Source: Osmia lignaria lignaria (taxonomy: Eukaryota > Arthropoda > Insecta > Hymenoptera > Megachilidae). Taken from it: DNA of 64,000 nucleotides. Shown one piece after another: positions 15,394 through 28,915 of this stretch (position 1 is the first letter of the stretch; each line of letters opens with the position of its first letter). Location: contig NC_135043.1 of NCBI RefSeq assembly GCF_051020975.1, positions 1,736,001 to 1,800,000 on the forward strand, in the 5' to 3' direction. A program made the translations under genes and the position numbers. The notes below the pieces were generated by a model that ran no database searches, was not told the DNA's origin, and worked only from the letters and a program-made list of their open reading frames with translations.

Positions 15394-18300
15394 TTACGAA
15401 TAATTATTTATTTTATAATGTCCCCAAGGCAATGTTCTTGTGGATTGTGGAATTATGAATCGTTTATCATCGTAGGGACTAAGCACCTTCTTTTCTTCAC
15501 ATATAGAATATACATTGTGCAATTTTGAACGAATACATTTCTGTTCACGATGCACTTCTAAACGATCATACAAGCAACGTATGTAATCATCGAAGGAAAT
15601 AGTTTTCCTAACTACGTTACTTTTGACGCCCTTCACTTTTTTCGTGTCCCGTTTGCCCTCTACGCGCAAAGCATACATTTTCGACCGAAGTCCGACAAAC
15701 TCAGTCATTATACACCCATTATTTTCATCCTTCATTAATCCTGGTACTTTTTTATTTACTCGTGGCATACTGTAAACATTGTCCTCGGTATAGTCGCTCG
15801 TGTCAAACCGATGTATATCGCGTTTCATTACATCGTATATGTCATCACATTCCAGTTCGTATATAAGACTGTCTGTGTCTGTGTATAATATTTTACAAAG
15901 ATGTATAAATTTCGGCCAAACATAATCATGATGGAATTCGTACAAACGTGTTTTTGATATATCCAGAATGCACATACCAACATACATGGGTTTCCTAAAT
16001 TTTATTTCCAACTTTCGCATCTCTATTGCAACCAAATGTTCCGAAAATATTGATCTGCTATGAAAATTTGGTTTTGCTATCAGGGCCTCAGCCCCGTATC
16101 TACCTTCCCATTTTGTAACTAATTTAACGTCTACATGATTTCTAACGTTCTCCATAGTTTTACCAAAGACTGCATTATTCATTAATTTAAATAAGTTCTT
16201 TTCAAAATCATTTTTAGCTACAGTTCTAAGTTGTGTGTTTAAATTAATGTATTCGCGAAGCCATGGAGAGTGTTTAAATTCTAAAACGCGATGAATTACA
16301 GAAACTTTTAAGCCATGATTTATGCATTGTTGAAGATTGCCGTAATGGATGATGTAACGTTGCTTATCCTGAACTGTAGCGAGTAGTTTCTCATGTTTGG
16401 CATTAGGAGGCTTCTCGCGTATTGGACAAACAGGTAAATCTGCGTGCTTATCGTGTAATTCTAGCGGGTATTTCAAATCGACTTCCAAAATATATCCAAT
16501 GTTCGAATTTTCGGATATTGCATCAATGTTAAAAGTTTTAATTTCATTATCGTCTAACCACTTAAACTCGCCGTAAGGTAGATACTGCGACATTGCCCAT
16601 CCATACAAATTATTAACGTCGAAATGTACTAAATATCGCGATGGTTCTTCGGAATTGTACGAATCCATGTATTTATTATTGGCCTTTGCATATCGATTAG
16701 AACATTGACTTAAACCACCGCGTATGCCGCGCTCTATGAAAAGTAGTATATCGATATCTGTCAATAATTCTAATTCGATACGCGTGTGCTTCAGCATTGC
16801 ATCCCACGTAAAACCAGGTAAAGTATAGTAATATGCAGGATCCAATTTGTAATTTCTCAAACAGCTGCTACGAAAATTTTCAAAAATGTCGGCCAATAAT
16901 AAAACGTCTGTTTTTAGATATAAATCGCTATATTCGCCAAGTGTTTTTATATTAAAACTGCACCAGACTTTTATCGCGTGGTCATAATCCTGCTGTGAAA
17001 CGCCACAGTCGCTTAGTTGATTATAAAATTTGTCACATGTCGGCAATGTCGTCTCGTTCAGTTTCATGTAGTCGGTAACATAATCGTATGGAAAGATGCC
17101 TTTTCGTGTAAGCAAATCGAATCTTATCTCGTTCAAAAAATTAAATTGTGACCGTAAAATCGTCATATCGTCTTTCCCTAAATATGAACTCAATTTATCT
17201 AAACTTGAATTTAAAAATTTGAATGAATCTATAAATCGAAGCGAAATTTTGTAACGTTTTAAATTCGTTGAAAATGAAATATATTTTTCTTTTGTAATTG
17301 GCAAGACTGATGTCGAGCCGTCGATAATCGTTACCAATTCTTTTATTACAAAATGTGCATCTTATCCCGATAAGTTATGAAACACTATTGGTATAAAACG
17401 TTTATTTTTATAATTTAAATTACATCCCTGATGAGCAGGTCCTCGGTAACGACCAGTGAAATGGCAATGATCTCGAACTTTTATTTCGTCGATGTCGAAC
17501 GGTTTTTGGCAAATATAACAATGCGTCGCATTCATATAATTTTCTCTTTCATCATCCGTCAAATTTGTCATGGGCACAATCGTATTAAATAATGGTGCAA
17601 TTTTTCTTACAAGGTTCTCAAGTTCATTCACGAACCATTCCGCACAGTCAGGACCCCGATACGCGCTATACTCACACACCGATGCGTTGTACGAACAGTG
17701 AAAATAATATCCCACACTGTATGCTTCGTGCTGCTGGTATGCATTGCAGTGTCCTTGATTGATGTTACTGTTAATCTTCTTAAGCATGCATTCGAAATCG
17801 GCGTACACGATGAATGGATGACGTTCTCGGTGACAAAAATTATCAAACTTTATTATTTTATCCTCACTCGATGGTAGAATGATTGCGCAATCGTTCATCT
17901 TCATGCAGTCCTTCGTATGTTTCAATAACTTTTCTTCTACATAAAAGTAATGAAGGCATCTGCATGTAAACAAAGTAACTGCATTAGTACAAAAGAACAA
18001 ACGCATACACTAAAATAGATGGTAATGGCGTGATACAAACCTGTCACAAATATAAGTTTTACTCTTATGTGCACTGAGCTGGTTTGAAACAAGCCGGGAA
18101 AGATTTTTAATCCATGCAAAGTGGCGCACATTACGGTTGAGCGTTTCAAGCATCAGCAGGTTAACGTGACGAAATCTTTTGTTAGTAGTGAGTTGGAGCG
18201 GAGCACACCTTTTCACATTCATGTCCCAGAAATAAACGTTTATCGAAACATCGTTTTGGCGCTCAAATTTTGGTATTTGATTAAGCGTTATTGGAAATGC

Positions 18301-19506
18301 GATGCCCTCCAAATTTAAAACGGTGTCATAGTTGGGATACGATGATGGCCGGTTTGCATTCACATGGGCGGGATATAATGCTGCAACTATCGATCTGACA
18401 GAACATGTATCATCGTCAACTTCCACATTTACTACCGCTCTTTTGTCTATGATTGTTTTTGGTATGTCGGTGTAACAACCAACATGCATCGGATTGCATT
18501 TATTGATATTTAACATCAAATGCAGAATTTTCGATATTGCCCAACCACTATCCCGTTCCTGAAATTCTTCCATCAGTGTTAAAGTTGAGTTCACAACGTA
18601 TTTGTCATACCAATCGTTCAAGTTTGATGTAGAAAATAATTGTTTATTTCTCACACTGAAACTTTTCACATCAGTTTTATTATTAGCGGTAAACTCCCCA
18701 TACAACACCGCATTCACTTTTATGCATGAATGATTTTGGAAAACTTCCCCTAGACGTTGGAATACTATTTTTCTAGCATCTTCCAAAAAGTTTCGTGGTT
18801 CAATATGCTCGGTGTTGATTATAATTCCTGTAGTTATCCGGTTATGGAAAGCTGATTCTACATCCTCCCAGATAAGAGATGATGATGGTGCATGTGATTC
18901 AGCGTCTGTTCTCCTTTGACCTTCGCCTATTTTTACAGATCCGTGTAACTCTGCTCTTAACGATTTAAATCTCGCTATCCTGGCTGTTAAACTATTTTTC
19001 AAACCAGTTGATAAGTCCTTCTCCAGTTGCAATCGCTCTATCATTAAATCAATGCATTGATTGCATTGCACCAGACACGCGTTTCGGTCGTCGTTACTAC
19101 TTATGGCTGCAATACGTTGTGTCAAAAGTTATTCTATACAAGCAAGTTCGTTTAGTAATATTGCCTTTTGACCAATAGGATGATCATTGTCACGATGCAA
19201 TATTCTACGCAAGGCGTCGATTCTTTCTTTGTATGCTTCTATGTCTCGCCATCCTTCGACTGATAAATCGTCTCCCATTTGTAATCGTTCGTCTATCAAT
19301 TCGATGCACTGATCACATCGCATCAAGCAATCGCAACGCTCATCTTCAGTATTGATGTTCATCGCCCGCTGCGCCAATAATTCGGTGATGCGTTCGAGTT
19401 CCTGCAGTAACGTGGCCTCCATTTCTCTTTTCCACAAACGCGTTAAGTATCCTTGCACTTCTAATTGCCAAACTACATATGACACAGATTGCCAATTTTC
19501 TCCCAT
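15394..19506 (-). pseudogene. Polinton family B DNA polymerase, two in-frame stops
   Basis: Minus strand, ATG at 19504-19506, one intron (17960-18040), stop at 15394-15396; 1,343 codon positions before the stop, a little long for Polinton PolB. Two TAA codons interrupt one continuous frame: 19129-19131 and 17362-17364. N-terminal region: two copies of a roughly 65-residue Cys-containing helical unit (CDCLMRCDQCIELIDERL and ACLVQCNQCIDLMIERL). Exonuclease: Exo I YADFEC near 17795, and the Exo III-like segment YLKTDVLLLAD near 16910. Polymerase: motif A FDVNNLYGWAM (about 16600-16628), motif B LMNNAVFGKT (about 16158-16190), motif C YTDTDS (15869-15886). All catalytic Asp residues seen are kept. 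The C-terminus is present (DDKRFIIP, GHYKI). The family replicates the element, probably by protein priming. It is transcribed toward genes A-C. Confidence 0.92.
17960..18040 (-). other. Predicted 81-bp intron in the polymerase gene
   Basis: On the minus strand the donor is GACAG/GTTTGT and the acceptor TTTACATGCAG/ATGCC. The unspliced frame stops inside. Splicing restores the frame and brings together the two halves of a conserved Cys-rich segment (YICD before, CLHYF after) that is contiguous in other Polinton polymerases. Confidence 0.75.
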
Positions 19507-19615
19507 TTTATTAAAGTGGGGCTGTCATTGACGAAAGTGTTTAATTGCTGTTCACTCTGCAGCGTCAACAAAAAATCGCATTTCCAAGACGTAGAAAAAT
19601 TCGTTCAAGGTCATG

Positions 19616-20085
19616 AGCAAAACCTCTACCTTCTATAGTCGCGAATTGCAGCGTCAGATTTGCTGCGCCAACAAAAAATCTCATTTCCACTTGGGGCCTT
19701 GTGCCGCCTTCCGATGAGACAAAAATAGTTCAAGGTCATGGGGTGGGGAGAGGGGGGGGGGGGGGGGGGGATCATATTTCTGCTGATGGGATCATATTTC
19801 TGCTGACGGTGGCGCCTAATTTTAGTTCAAGGTCATGGGGTGGGGTGGAGGGGTGGGTTATGGGGTGGGTGCGGGTGGGGGGAGGGGTGGTTATAGGGTG
19901 GGGGTTGTCGAGGACGTATCATATTTCTGCTGACAGTGGTGTCAAATTTCAGATCAAGGTCATGGGGTGGGGAGAGGGGGCGGGGAGGGGGGGTATCATA
20001 TTTCTGCTGATGGTGTCAAATTCCTGCTGAGTAAGCAAAAAAAATGCTGACGCCAGTGATTTAGAATCCGCATAGAACAACTACT
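19616..20085 (-). repeat. Polinton right terminal inverted repeat
   Basis: Reverse complement of the left repeat, ending GCATAGAACAACTACT at 20085. It carries G-rich spacers (a run of 19 G at 19752-19770) and four copies of ATCATATTTCTGCTGA. The G-rich strand could form quadruplexes. The very long G run is also where sequencing error is most likely. Confidence 0.9.
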
Positions 20086-23000
20086 CATTACATATCTAAT
20101 GTAGATATAGTGTTAACGATATTGGTATTATATGTACATTGATCTGTGGGAATGAATCTGTACATGTCATTACATCTAATGTAGATATAGTACTAAAGGT
20201 ATTGTTATTAAATGTACATTGATCTGTGGGAAGGAATCAGTATATAACATTATATCTAATGTAGATATGGTAATAATGATATTGTTGTTGAATCTACATT
20301 ACATATTTAATGTAGGTATAGTACTAATGATATTGTTATTAAATGTACATTGATCTGTGGGAATGAACCTGTATATGTCATTATATCTAATGTAGATATA
20401 GTACCAACCATATTGTTATCAAATGTACATTGATCTGTGGGAAGGAATCAGTATATGTCATTATATCTAATGTAGATATAGTACTAACGGCATTGTTATT
20501 ATATGTACATTGATCTGTGGGAATGAATCCGTATATGCCATTATATCTAATGTAGATATGGTAATAATGATATTGTTGTTGAATCTACATTACATATTTA
20601 ATGTAGGTATAGTACTAATGATATTGTGATTAAATGTACATTGAGCGGTGGGAATGAATCTGGATATGACATTATATCTACTGTAGATATAGTACTAATG
20701 ATATTGGTATTAAATGTACATTGATCTGTGGGAATGAATCAGTATATTATATTATATCAAATGTAGATATAGTACTAATGATATTGTGATTAAATGTACA
20801 TTGATCTGTGTGAATGAAGCAGTATATTACGTTATATCTGATGCAGATATAGTGCTAATGATATTGTTATTAAATGTACATTGATCTGTGGGAATGAATC
20901 TGAATATGACATTATATCTACTGTAGATATAGCAATAATGTTACTGTTATTAAATGTACATTGATCCGTGGGAAGGAATCAGTATATTACATTATATCTA
21001 ATGTAGATATGGTAATAATGATTTTGTTGTCAAATGTACATTACATATCTAATGTAGATATAGTGCCAATGATATTGGTATTAAATGTACATTGATCTGT
21101 GGGGAGGAATCAGTATATTATATTATATCAAATGTAGATATAGTACTAATGATATTGTGATTAAATGTACATTGATCTGTGGGAATGAATCCGTATATGC
21201 CATTATATCTAATGTAGATATGGTAATAATGATATTGTCATTAAATGTACATTGATCAGTGGGAACGAATAAGTGTATTACATTATATCGAATATAGATA
21301 TAGTAATAATGATATTGTATGTCATGTCCATTGATCTGTGGGTAGTAATCAGTATATTACATTATATCTACTGTAGATATAGTAATAATGTTACTGTTAT
21401 TAAATGTACATTGGTCTGTGGGTAGTAATCAATATATTACGTTATATCTAATGTAGATATGATAATAATAATACTGTTATCAATTATACATTAAATATCT
21501 AATATAGATATGGTACTAATGATATTGGCATTAAATGTACATTGATCTGTGGGAATGAATCAGTATATTACATTATATCTAATGTAGATATGGTAATAAT
21601 GATATTGTTATTAAATATACATTACATATCTAATGTAGACCTAGTACTAATGATATTAGTATTAAATGTACATTGATCTGTGGTAAGGAATCCGTATATT
21701 ACATTATATCTAACGTAGATATGGTAATAATGATATTGTTTTTAAATGTACATTGATCTGTGGGAATGATGCAGAATATTACATTATATCGAATGTAGAT
21801 ATGGTAATAATGATTTTGTTGTGAAATGTACATTACATATCTAATGTAGATATAGCACTTATGATATTGGTATTAAATGTACGTTGATCTGCGAGAACGA
21901 ATCCGTATATTACATTATATCTACTGTAGGAATAGTGATAATGATATTGTTATTAAATGTACATTGATCTGTGGGAATGACTCAGTATATTACATTATAT
22001 CGAATCTGGATATAGTACTAATGATATTGTTATTAAATGTACACTGATCTGAGGGAAGGAATCAGTATATTACATAATATCTAATGTAGATATGGTAATA
22101 ATGATATTGTTATTAAATGTACATTGATCTGTGGGAAGGAATCAGTATATTACATAATATCTAATGTAGATATGGTAATAATGGTATTGATATTAAATGT
22201 ACATTGATCTGTGGGAATGAACCTGTATATGACATTATATCTGCTGTCGATATGGTAATAATGATATTGTTATTAAATCTATACTGATCTGTGGGAATGA
22301 GTCAGTATATTACATTATATCGAATGTAGATATGGTAATAATGATTTTGTTGTTAAATGTACATTACATATCTAATGTAGATATAGTACTAATGATATTG
22401 ATATTAAATGTACATTGATCTGTGGGAATGAATCAGTATATTACATTATATCTATTGTACATATAGTAATAATGATATTGTTTTTAAATGTACATTGATC
22501 TGTGTGAATGAAGCAGTATATTACGTTATATCTCATGCAGATATAGTACTAATGATATTGTTATTAAATGTACATTGATCTGTGGGAATGAATCTGAATA
22601 TGACATTATATCTACTGTAGATATAGTAATAATGTTACTGTTATAAAATGTACATTGATCCGTGGGAAGGAATCAGTATATTACATTATATCTAATGTAG
22701 ATATGGTAATAATGATTTTGTTGTCAAATGTACATTACATATCTAATGTAGATATAGTACTAATGATATTGGTATAAAATGTACATTGATCTGTGGGGAG
22801 GAATCAGTATATTACATTATATCTAATGTAGATATAGTACTAAGGATATTGGTATTAAATGTACATTGATCTGTGGGGAGGAATCAGTATATTACATTAT
22901 ATCTAATGTAGATATAGTGCTAATGATATTGGCATTAAATGTACATTGATCTGTGGGAATGAATCACTATATTACATTATATATATTGTAGCTATAGTAC

Positions 23001-26000
23001 TAATGATATTGTCATTAAATGTACATTGATCTGTGGGAACGAATAAGTGTATTACATTATATCTGCTGTAGGAATAGTAATAATGATATTGTTATTAAAT
23101 GTACATTGATCTGTGGGAATGAATCAGTATATTACATTATATCGAATTTAGATATAGTTCTAATGATATTGTTATTAAATGTACATTGATCTGTGGGAAG
23201 GAATCAGTATATTGCATAATAGCTAATGTAGATATGGTAATAATGATATTGTTATGAAATGTACATTGATCTGTGGGAATGAATCTGTATATGACATTAT
23301 ATCTACTGTAGATATGGTAATAATAATATTGTTATTAAATCTACATTGATCTGTGGGAATGAATCAGTATATTACATTATATCGTATGTAGATATGGTGA
23401 TAATGATTTTGTTGTTAAATCTACATTACATATCTAATGTAGATATAGTACTAATAATATTGGTATTATAGGTACATTGATCTGTGGGAATGAATCAGTA
23501 TATTACATTATATCTAATGTAGATATGGTAATAATGATATTGTTTTTAAATGTACATTGATCTGTGTGAATGAAGCAGTATATTACATTATATCTCATGT
23601 AGATACAGTGCTAATGATATTGTTATTAAATGTACATTGATCTGTGGGAAGGAATCCGTTTATTACATTATATCTAATGCAGATATGGTAATAATGATAC
23701 CGTTTTTAAATGTACATTGATCTGTGGGAAGGAATCAGTATATTACATAATATCTAACGTAGATATGGTAATAATGATATTGATATTAAATGTACATTGA
23801 TCTGTGGGAAGGAATCAGTATATTACATAATATCTAATGTAGATATGGTAATAATGATATTGATATTAAATGTACATTGATCTGTGGGAAGGAATCAGTA
23901 TATTACATTATATCTAATGTAGATATGGTAATAATGATATTGTTATTAAATGTACATCGATCTGTGGGAATGAATCAGTATATTACATTATATCTATTGT
24001 AGATATAATACTAATGATATTGTCATTAAATGTACATTGATCTGTGGGAACGAATAAGTGTATTACATTATATCGAATATAGATATAGTACTAATGATAT
24101 TGTGATTAAATGTACCTTTATCTGTGGGAATTAATCAGTATATTACATTATATCGAATGTAGATATAGTAATAATGATATTGTTTGTCATGTCCATTGAT
24201 CTGTGGGCAGTAATCAGTATATTACATTATATCTACTGTAGGTATGGTAACAATAATATTGTTATTAATTGTACATTAAATATCTAACATAGATATGGTA
24301 CTAATGATATTGTTATTAAATGTACATTGATCTGTGGGAATGGATCTGTATATGACATTATATCTACTGTAGATATAGTAATAATGTTACTGTTATAAAA
24401 TGTACATTGATCCGTGGGAATGAATCAGTATATTACATTATATCGTATGTAGATATGGTGATAATGATTTTGTTGTTTATTCTACATTACATATCTAATG
24501 TAGATATAGTACTAATGATATTGGTATTAAAGGTACATTGATCAGTGGGAATGAATCAGTATATTACATTATATCTAATGTAGATATGGTAATAATGATA
24601 TTGTTTTTAAATGTACATTGATCTGTGTGAATGAAGCAGTATATTACATTATATCGAATGTAGATATGGTAATAATGATTTTGTTGTTAAATGTACATTA
24701 CATATCTAATGTAGATATAGTACTAATGATATTGGTATTGAATGTACATTGATCTGTGGGAATGAATCAGTATATTACATTATATCCAATGTAGATATAG
24801 TGCTAATGATATTGTGATGAAATGTACATTGATCTGTGGGTAGTAATAAATATATTACGTTATATCTAATGTAGATATGACAATAATCATACTGTTATTA
24901 ATTGTACATTAAATATCTAATATAGATATGGTACTAATGATATTGTTATTAAATGTACATTGATCTGTGGGAAGGAAATAGTATATTACATAATATCTAA
25001 TGTAGATATGGTAATAATGAAATTGTTATTAAATGTATATTGATCTGTGGGAAGGAACCAGTATATTACATAATATCTAATGTAGATATGGTAATAATGA
25101 TTTTGTTGTTAAATGTACATTACATATCTAATGTAGATATAGTACTAATGATATTGGTATTAAATGTACATTGATCTGTGGGAAGGAATCCGTATCTTAC
25201 ATTATATCTAACGTAGATATGGTAATAATGATATTGTTTTTAAATGTACATTGATCTGTGGGAATGATGCAGAATATTACATTATATCGAATGTAGATAT
25301 GGTAATAATGATTTTGTTGGTAAATGTACATTACATATCTAATGTAGATAGAGTACTAATGATATTGGTATTAAATGTACGTTGATCTGTGGGAATAAAT
25401 CAGTATATTGCATTATATCTAATGTAGATATGGTAATAATGATTTTGTTGTTAAATGTACATTACATATCTAATGTAGATATAGTACTAATGATATTGAT
25501 ATTAAATGTACATTGATCTGTGGGAACGAATAAGTGTATTACATTATATCGGATATAGATATAGTACTAATGATATTGTGATTAAATGTACCTTTATCTG
25601 TGGGAATGAATCAGTATATATACATTATATCGAATGTAGATATAGTAATAATGATATTGTATGTCATGTCCATTGATCTGTGGGTAGTAATCAGTATATT
25701 ACATTATATCTACTTTAGATATGGTAACAATAATATTGTTATTAATTGTACATTAAATATCTAATATAGATATGGTACTAATGATATTGTTATTAAATGT
25801 ACATTGATCTGTGGGAATGAATCAGTATATATTGTATTATATCTATTGTAGATATAGTACTAATGATATTGTTATTAAATATACAATACATATCTAATGT
25901 AGACGTAGTACTAATGATATTAGTATTAAATGTACATTGATCTGTGGTAAGGAATTCGTATATTACATTATATCTAATGTAGATATGGTAATAATGATAT

Positions 26001-27780
26001 TGTTTTTAAATGTACATTGATCTGTGTGAATGAAGCAGTATATTACATTATATCTCATGTAGATATAGTGCTAATGATATTGTTATTAAATGTACATTGA
26101 TCTGTGGGAATGAATCTGAATATGACATTATATCGAATGTAGATATAGTACTAATGATATTGTTATTAAATGTACACTGATCTGTGATAATGAATCCGTA
26201 TATTGCATTATATCTACTGTAGGAATAGTAATAATGATATTGTTATTAAATGTACATTGATCTGTGGGAATGAATCAGTATATTACATTATATCGGATCT
26301 AGATATAGTACTAATGATATTGTTATTAAATGTACATTGATCTGTGGGAATGAATCAGTATATTACATTATATCGAATCTGGATATAGTACTAATGATAT
26401 TGTTATTAAATGTACACTGATCTGTGGGAAGGAATCAGTATATTACATAATATCTAATGTAGATATGGTAATAATATTGTTATTAAATGTACATTGATCT
26501 GTGGGAAGGAATCAGTATATTACATAATATCTAATGTAGATATGGTAATAATGATATTGATATTAAATGTACATTGATCTGTGGGAATGAACCTGTATAT
26601 GACATTATATCTGCTGTAGATATGGTAATAATGATATTGCTATTAAATCTATATTGATCTGTGGGAAGGAGTCAGTATGTTACATAATATTTAATGTAGA
26701 TATGGTAATAATGATATTGTTATTAAATGAACATTACATATCTAATGTAGATATAGTACTAATGATATTGCCATTAAATGTACATTATTCTGTGGGAATG
26801 AATCAGTATATTACATTATATCGAATGTAGATATAGTGCTAATGATATTGTTAATGAATGTACATTGATCTGTTGGAATGAATCAGTATATTACATTATA
26901 TCTGATGTAGATATGGTAATAATGATATTGTTTTCAAATGTACATTGATCTGTGGGAATGAAGAAGTATATTACATTATATCGAATGTAGATATGGTAAT
27001 AATGATTTTATTGTTAAATGTACATTACATATCTAATGTAGATATTGCACTAATGATATTGGTATTAAATGTACATTGATCTGTGGGAATGAATCAGTAT
27101 ATTACATTATATCCAATGTAGATATAGTGCTAATGATATTGTGATTAAATGTACATTGATCTGTGGGTAGTAATCAAGATATTACGTTATATCTAATGTA
27201 GATATGATAATAATAATACTGTTATTAACTGTACATTAAATATCTAATATAGATATGGTACTAATGATATTGGCATTAAATGTACATTGATCTGTGGGAA
27301 CGAATAAGTGTATTACATTATATCGAATATAGATATAGTACTAATGATATTGTTATTAAATGTACTTTGATCTGTGGGAAGGAATTAGTATATTACATAA
27401 TATCTAATGTAGATATGGTAATAATGAAATTGTTATTAAATGTATATTGATCTGTGGGGAGGAATCAGTATATTACATAATATCTAATGTAGATATGGTA
27501 ATAATGATATTGTTATGAAATGTACATTGATCTGTGGGAATGAATCTGTATATGACATTATATCTACTGTAGATATGGTAATAATAATATTGTTATTAAA
27601 TCTACATTGATCTGTGGGAATGAATCAGTATATTACATTATATCGTATGTAGATATGGTGATAATGATTTCGTTGTTAAATCTACATTACATATCTAATG
27701 TAGATATAGTACTAATGATATTGGTATTAAATGTACATTGATCTGTGGGAATGAATCAGTATACTACATTATATCGAATG

Positions 27781-28915
27781 TAGAGATAGTAATAATGATA
27801 TTGTTATTAAATGTACATTACATATCTAATGTAGACATAGTACTAATGATATTAGCATTAAATGTACATTGATCTGTGGGAAGGAATCCGTATATTACAT
27901 TATATCTAATGTAGATATGGTAATAATGATATTGTTTTTAAATGTACATTGATCTGTGTGAATGAAGCAGTATATTACATTATATCTCATGCAGATATAG
28001 TGCTAATGATATTGTTATTAAATGTACATTGATCTGTTGGAATGAATCTGAATATGACATTATATCTAACGTAGATATGGTAATAATGATATTGTTATTA
28101 AATGTACATCGATCTGTGGGTAGTAATCAATATATTACGTTATATCTAATGTAGATATGATAATAATAATACTGTTATTAATTGTACATTAAATATCTAA
28201 TATAGATATGGTACTAATGACATTGGCATTAAATGTACATTGATCTGTGGGAATGAATCAGTACATTACATTATGTCGAATGTAGATATAGTACTAATGA
28301 TATTGTTATTAAATGTACATTGATCTGTGGGAACGAATCGGTATATTACATTATATCGAAAGTAGGTATAGTACCAATGATATTGTTATTAAATGTACAT
28401 TGATCTGCGAGAGCGAATCCGTATATTACATTATATCTACTGTAGGAATAGTGATAATGATATTGTTATTAAATGTACATTGGTCTGTGGGAATGAATCA
28501 GTATATTACATTATATCCAATGTAGATATAGTGCTAATGATATTGTGATTAAATGCACATTGATCAGTGGGTAGTAATCAAGATATTACGTTATATCTAA
28601 TGTAGATATGATAATAATAATACTGTTATTAATTGTACATTAAATATCTAATATAGATATGGTACTAATGATATTGTCATTAAATGTACATTGATCTGTG
28701 GGAACGAATAAGTGTATTACATTATATCGAATGTAGATATAGTACTAATGATATTGTGATTAAATGTACCTTTATCTGTGCGAATGAATCAGTATATAAC
28801 ATTATATCGAATGTAGAGGTAGTAATAATGATATTGTTATTAAATGTACATTTCATATCTAATGTAGACATAGTACTAATGATATTAGTATTAAATGTAC
28901 ATTGATCTGTGGGAA
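27781..28915. repeat. Satellite block duplicated at 35519-36653
   Basis: The two segments align at a constant offset of 7,738 bp with few differences, including shared rare variants such as ATTATGTCGAATG and GTAGGAATAGTGATAATG. Past 28,915 the match resumes at offset 7,949, because the second copy has an extra 211-bp unit (80+80+51). Confidence 0.8.

Larger units (their letters stand above)
3034..20085 (+). mobile_element. Polinton/Maverick element, near full length, decayed
   Basis: A 17,052-bp element bounded by inverted repeats that begin AGTAGTTGTTCTATGCGG; Polinton termini typically begin with AG. It carries the diagnostic Polinton set: family B DNA polymerase with exonuclease, DDE integrase with chromodomain remnant, A32/FtsK-type packaging ATPase, adenovirus-type protease, and major and minor jelly-roll capsid proteins. 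Length is within the usual 15-20 kb. The expected 6-bp target duplication is absent: the left flank is CACGAG and the right flank CATTAC. At least seven disabling lesions were found, so this copy is very unlikely to be autonomous. Confidence 0.95.

Noticed and set aside
15286..15528. Plus-strand 80-codon frame starting MSKNSGLSLMKLQG
   Set aside because: Its first part belongs to the duplicated module also seen at 13086 and 14127, and its second part is antisense to the end of the polymerase gene.
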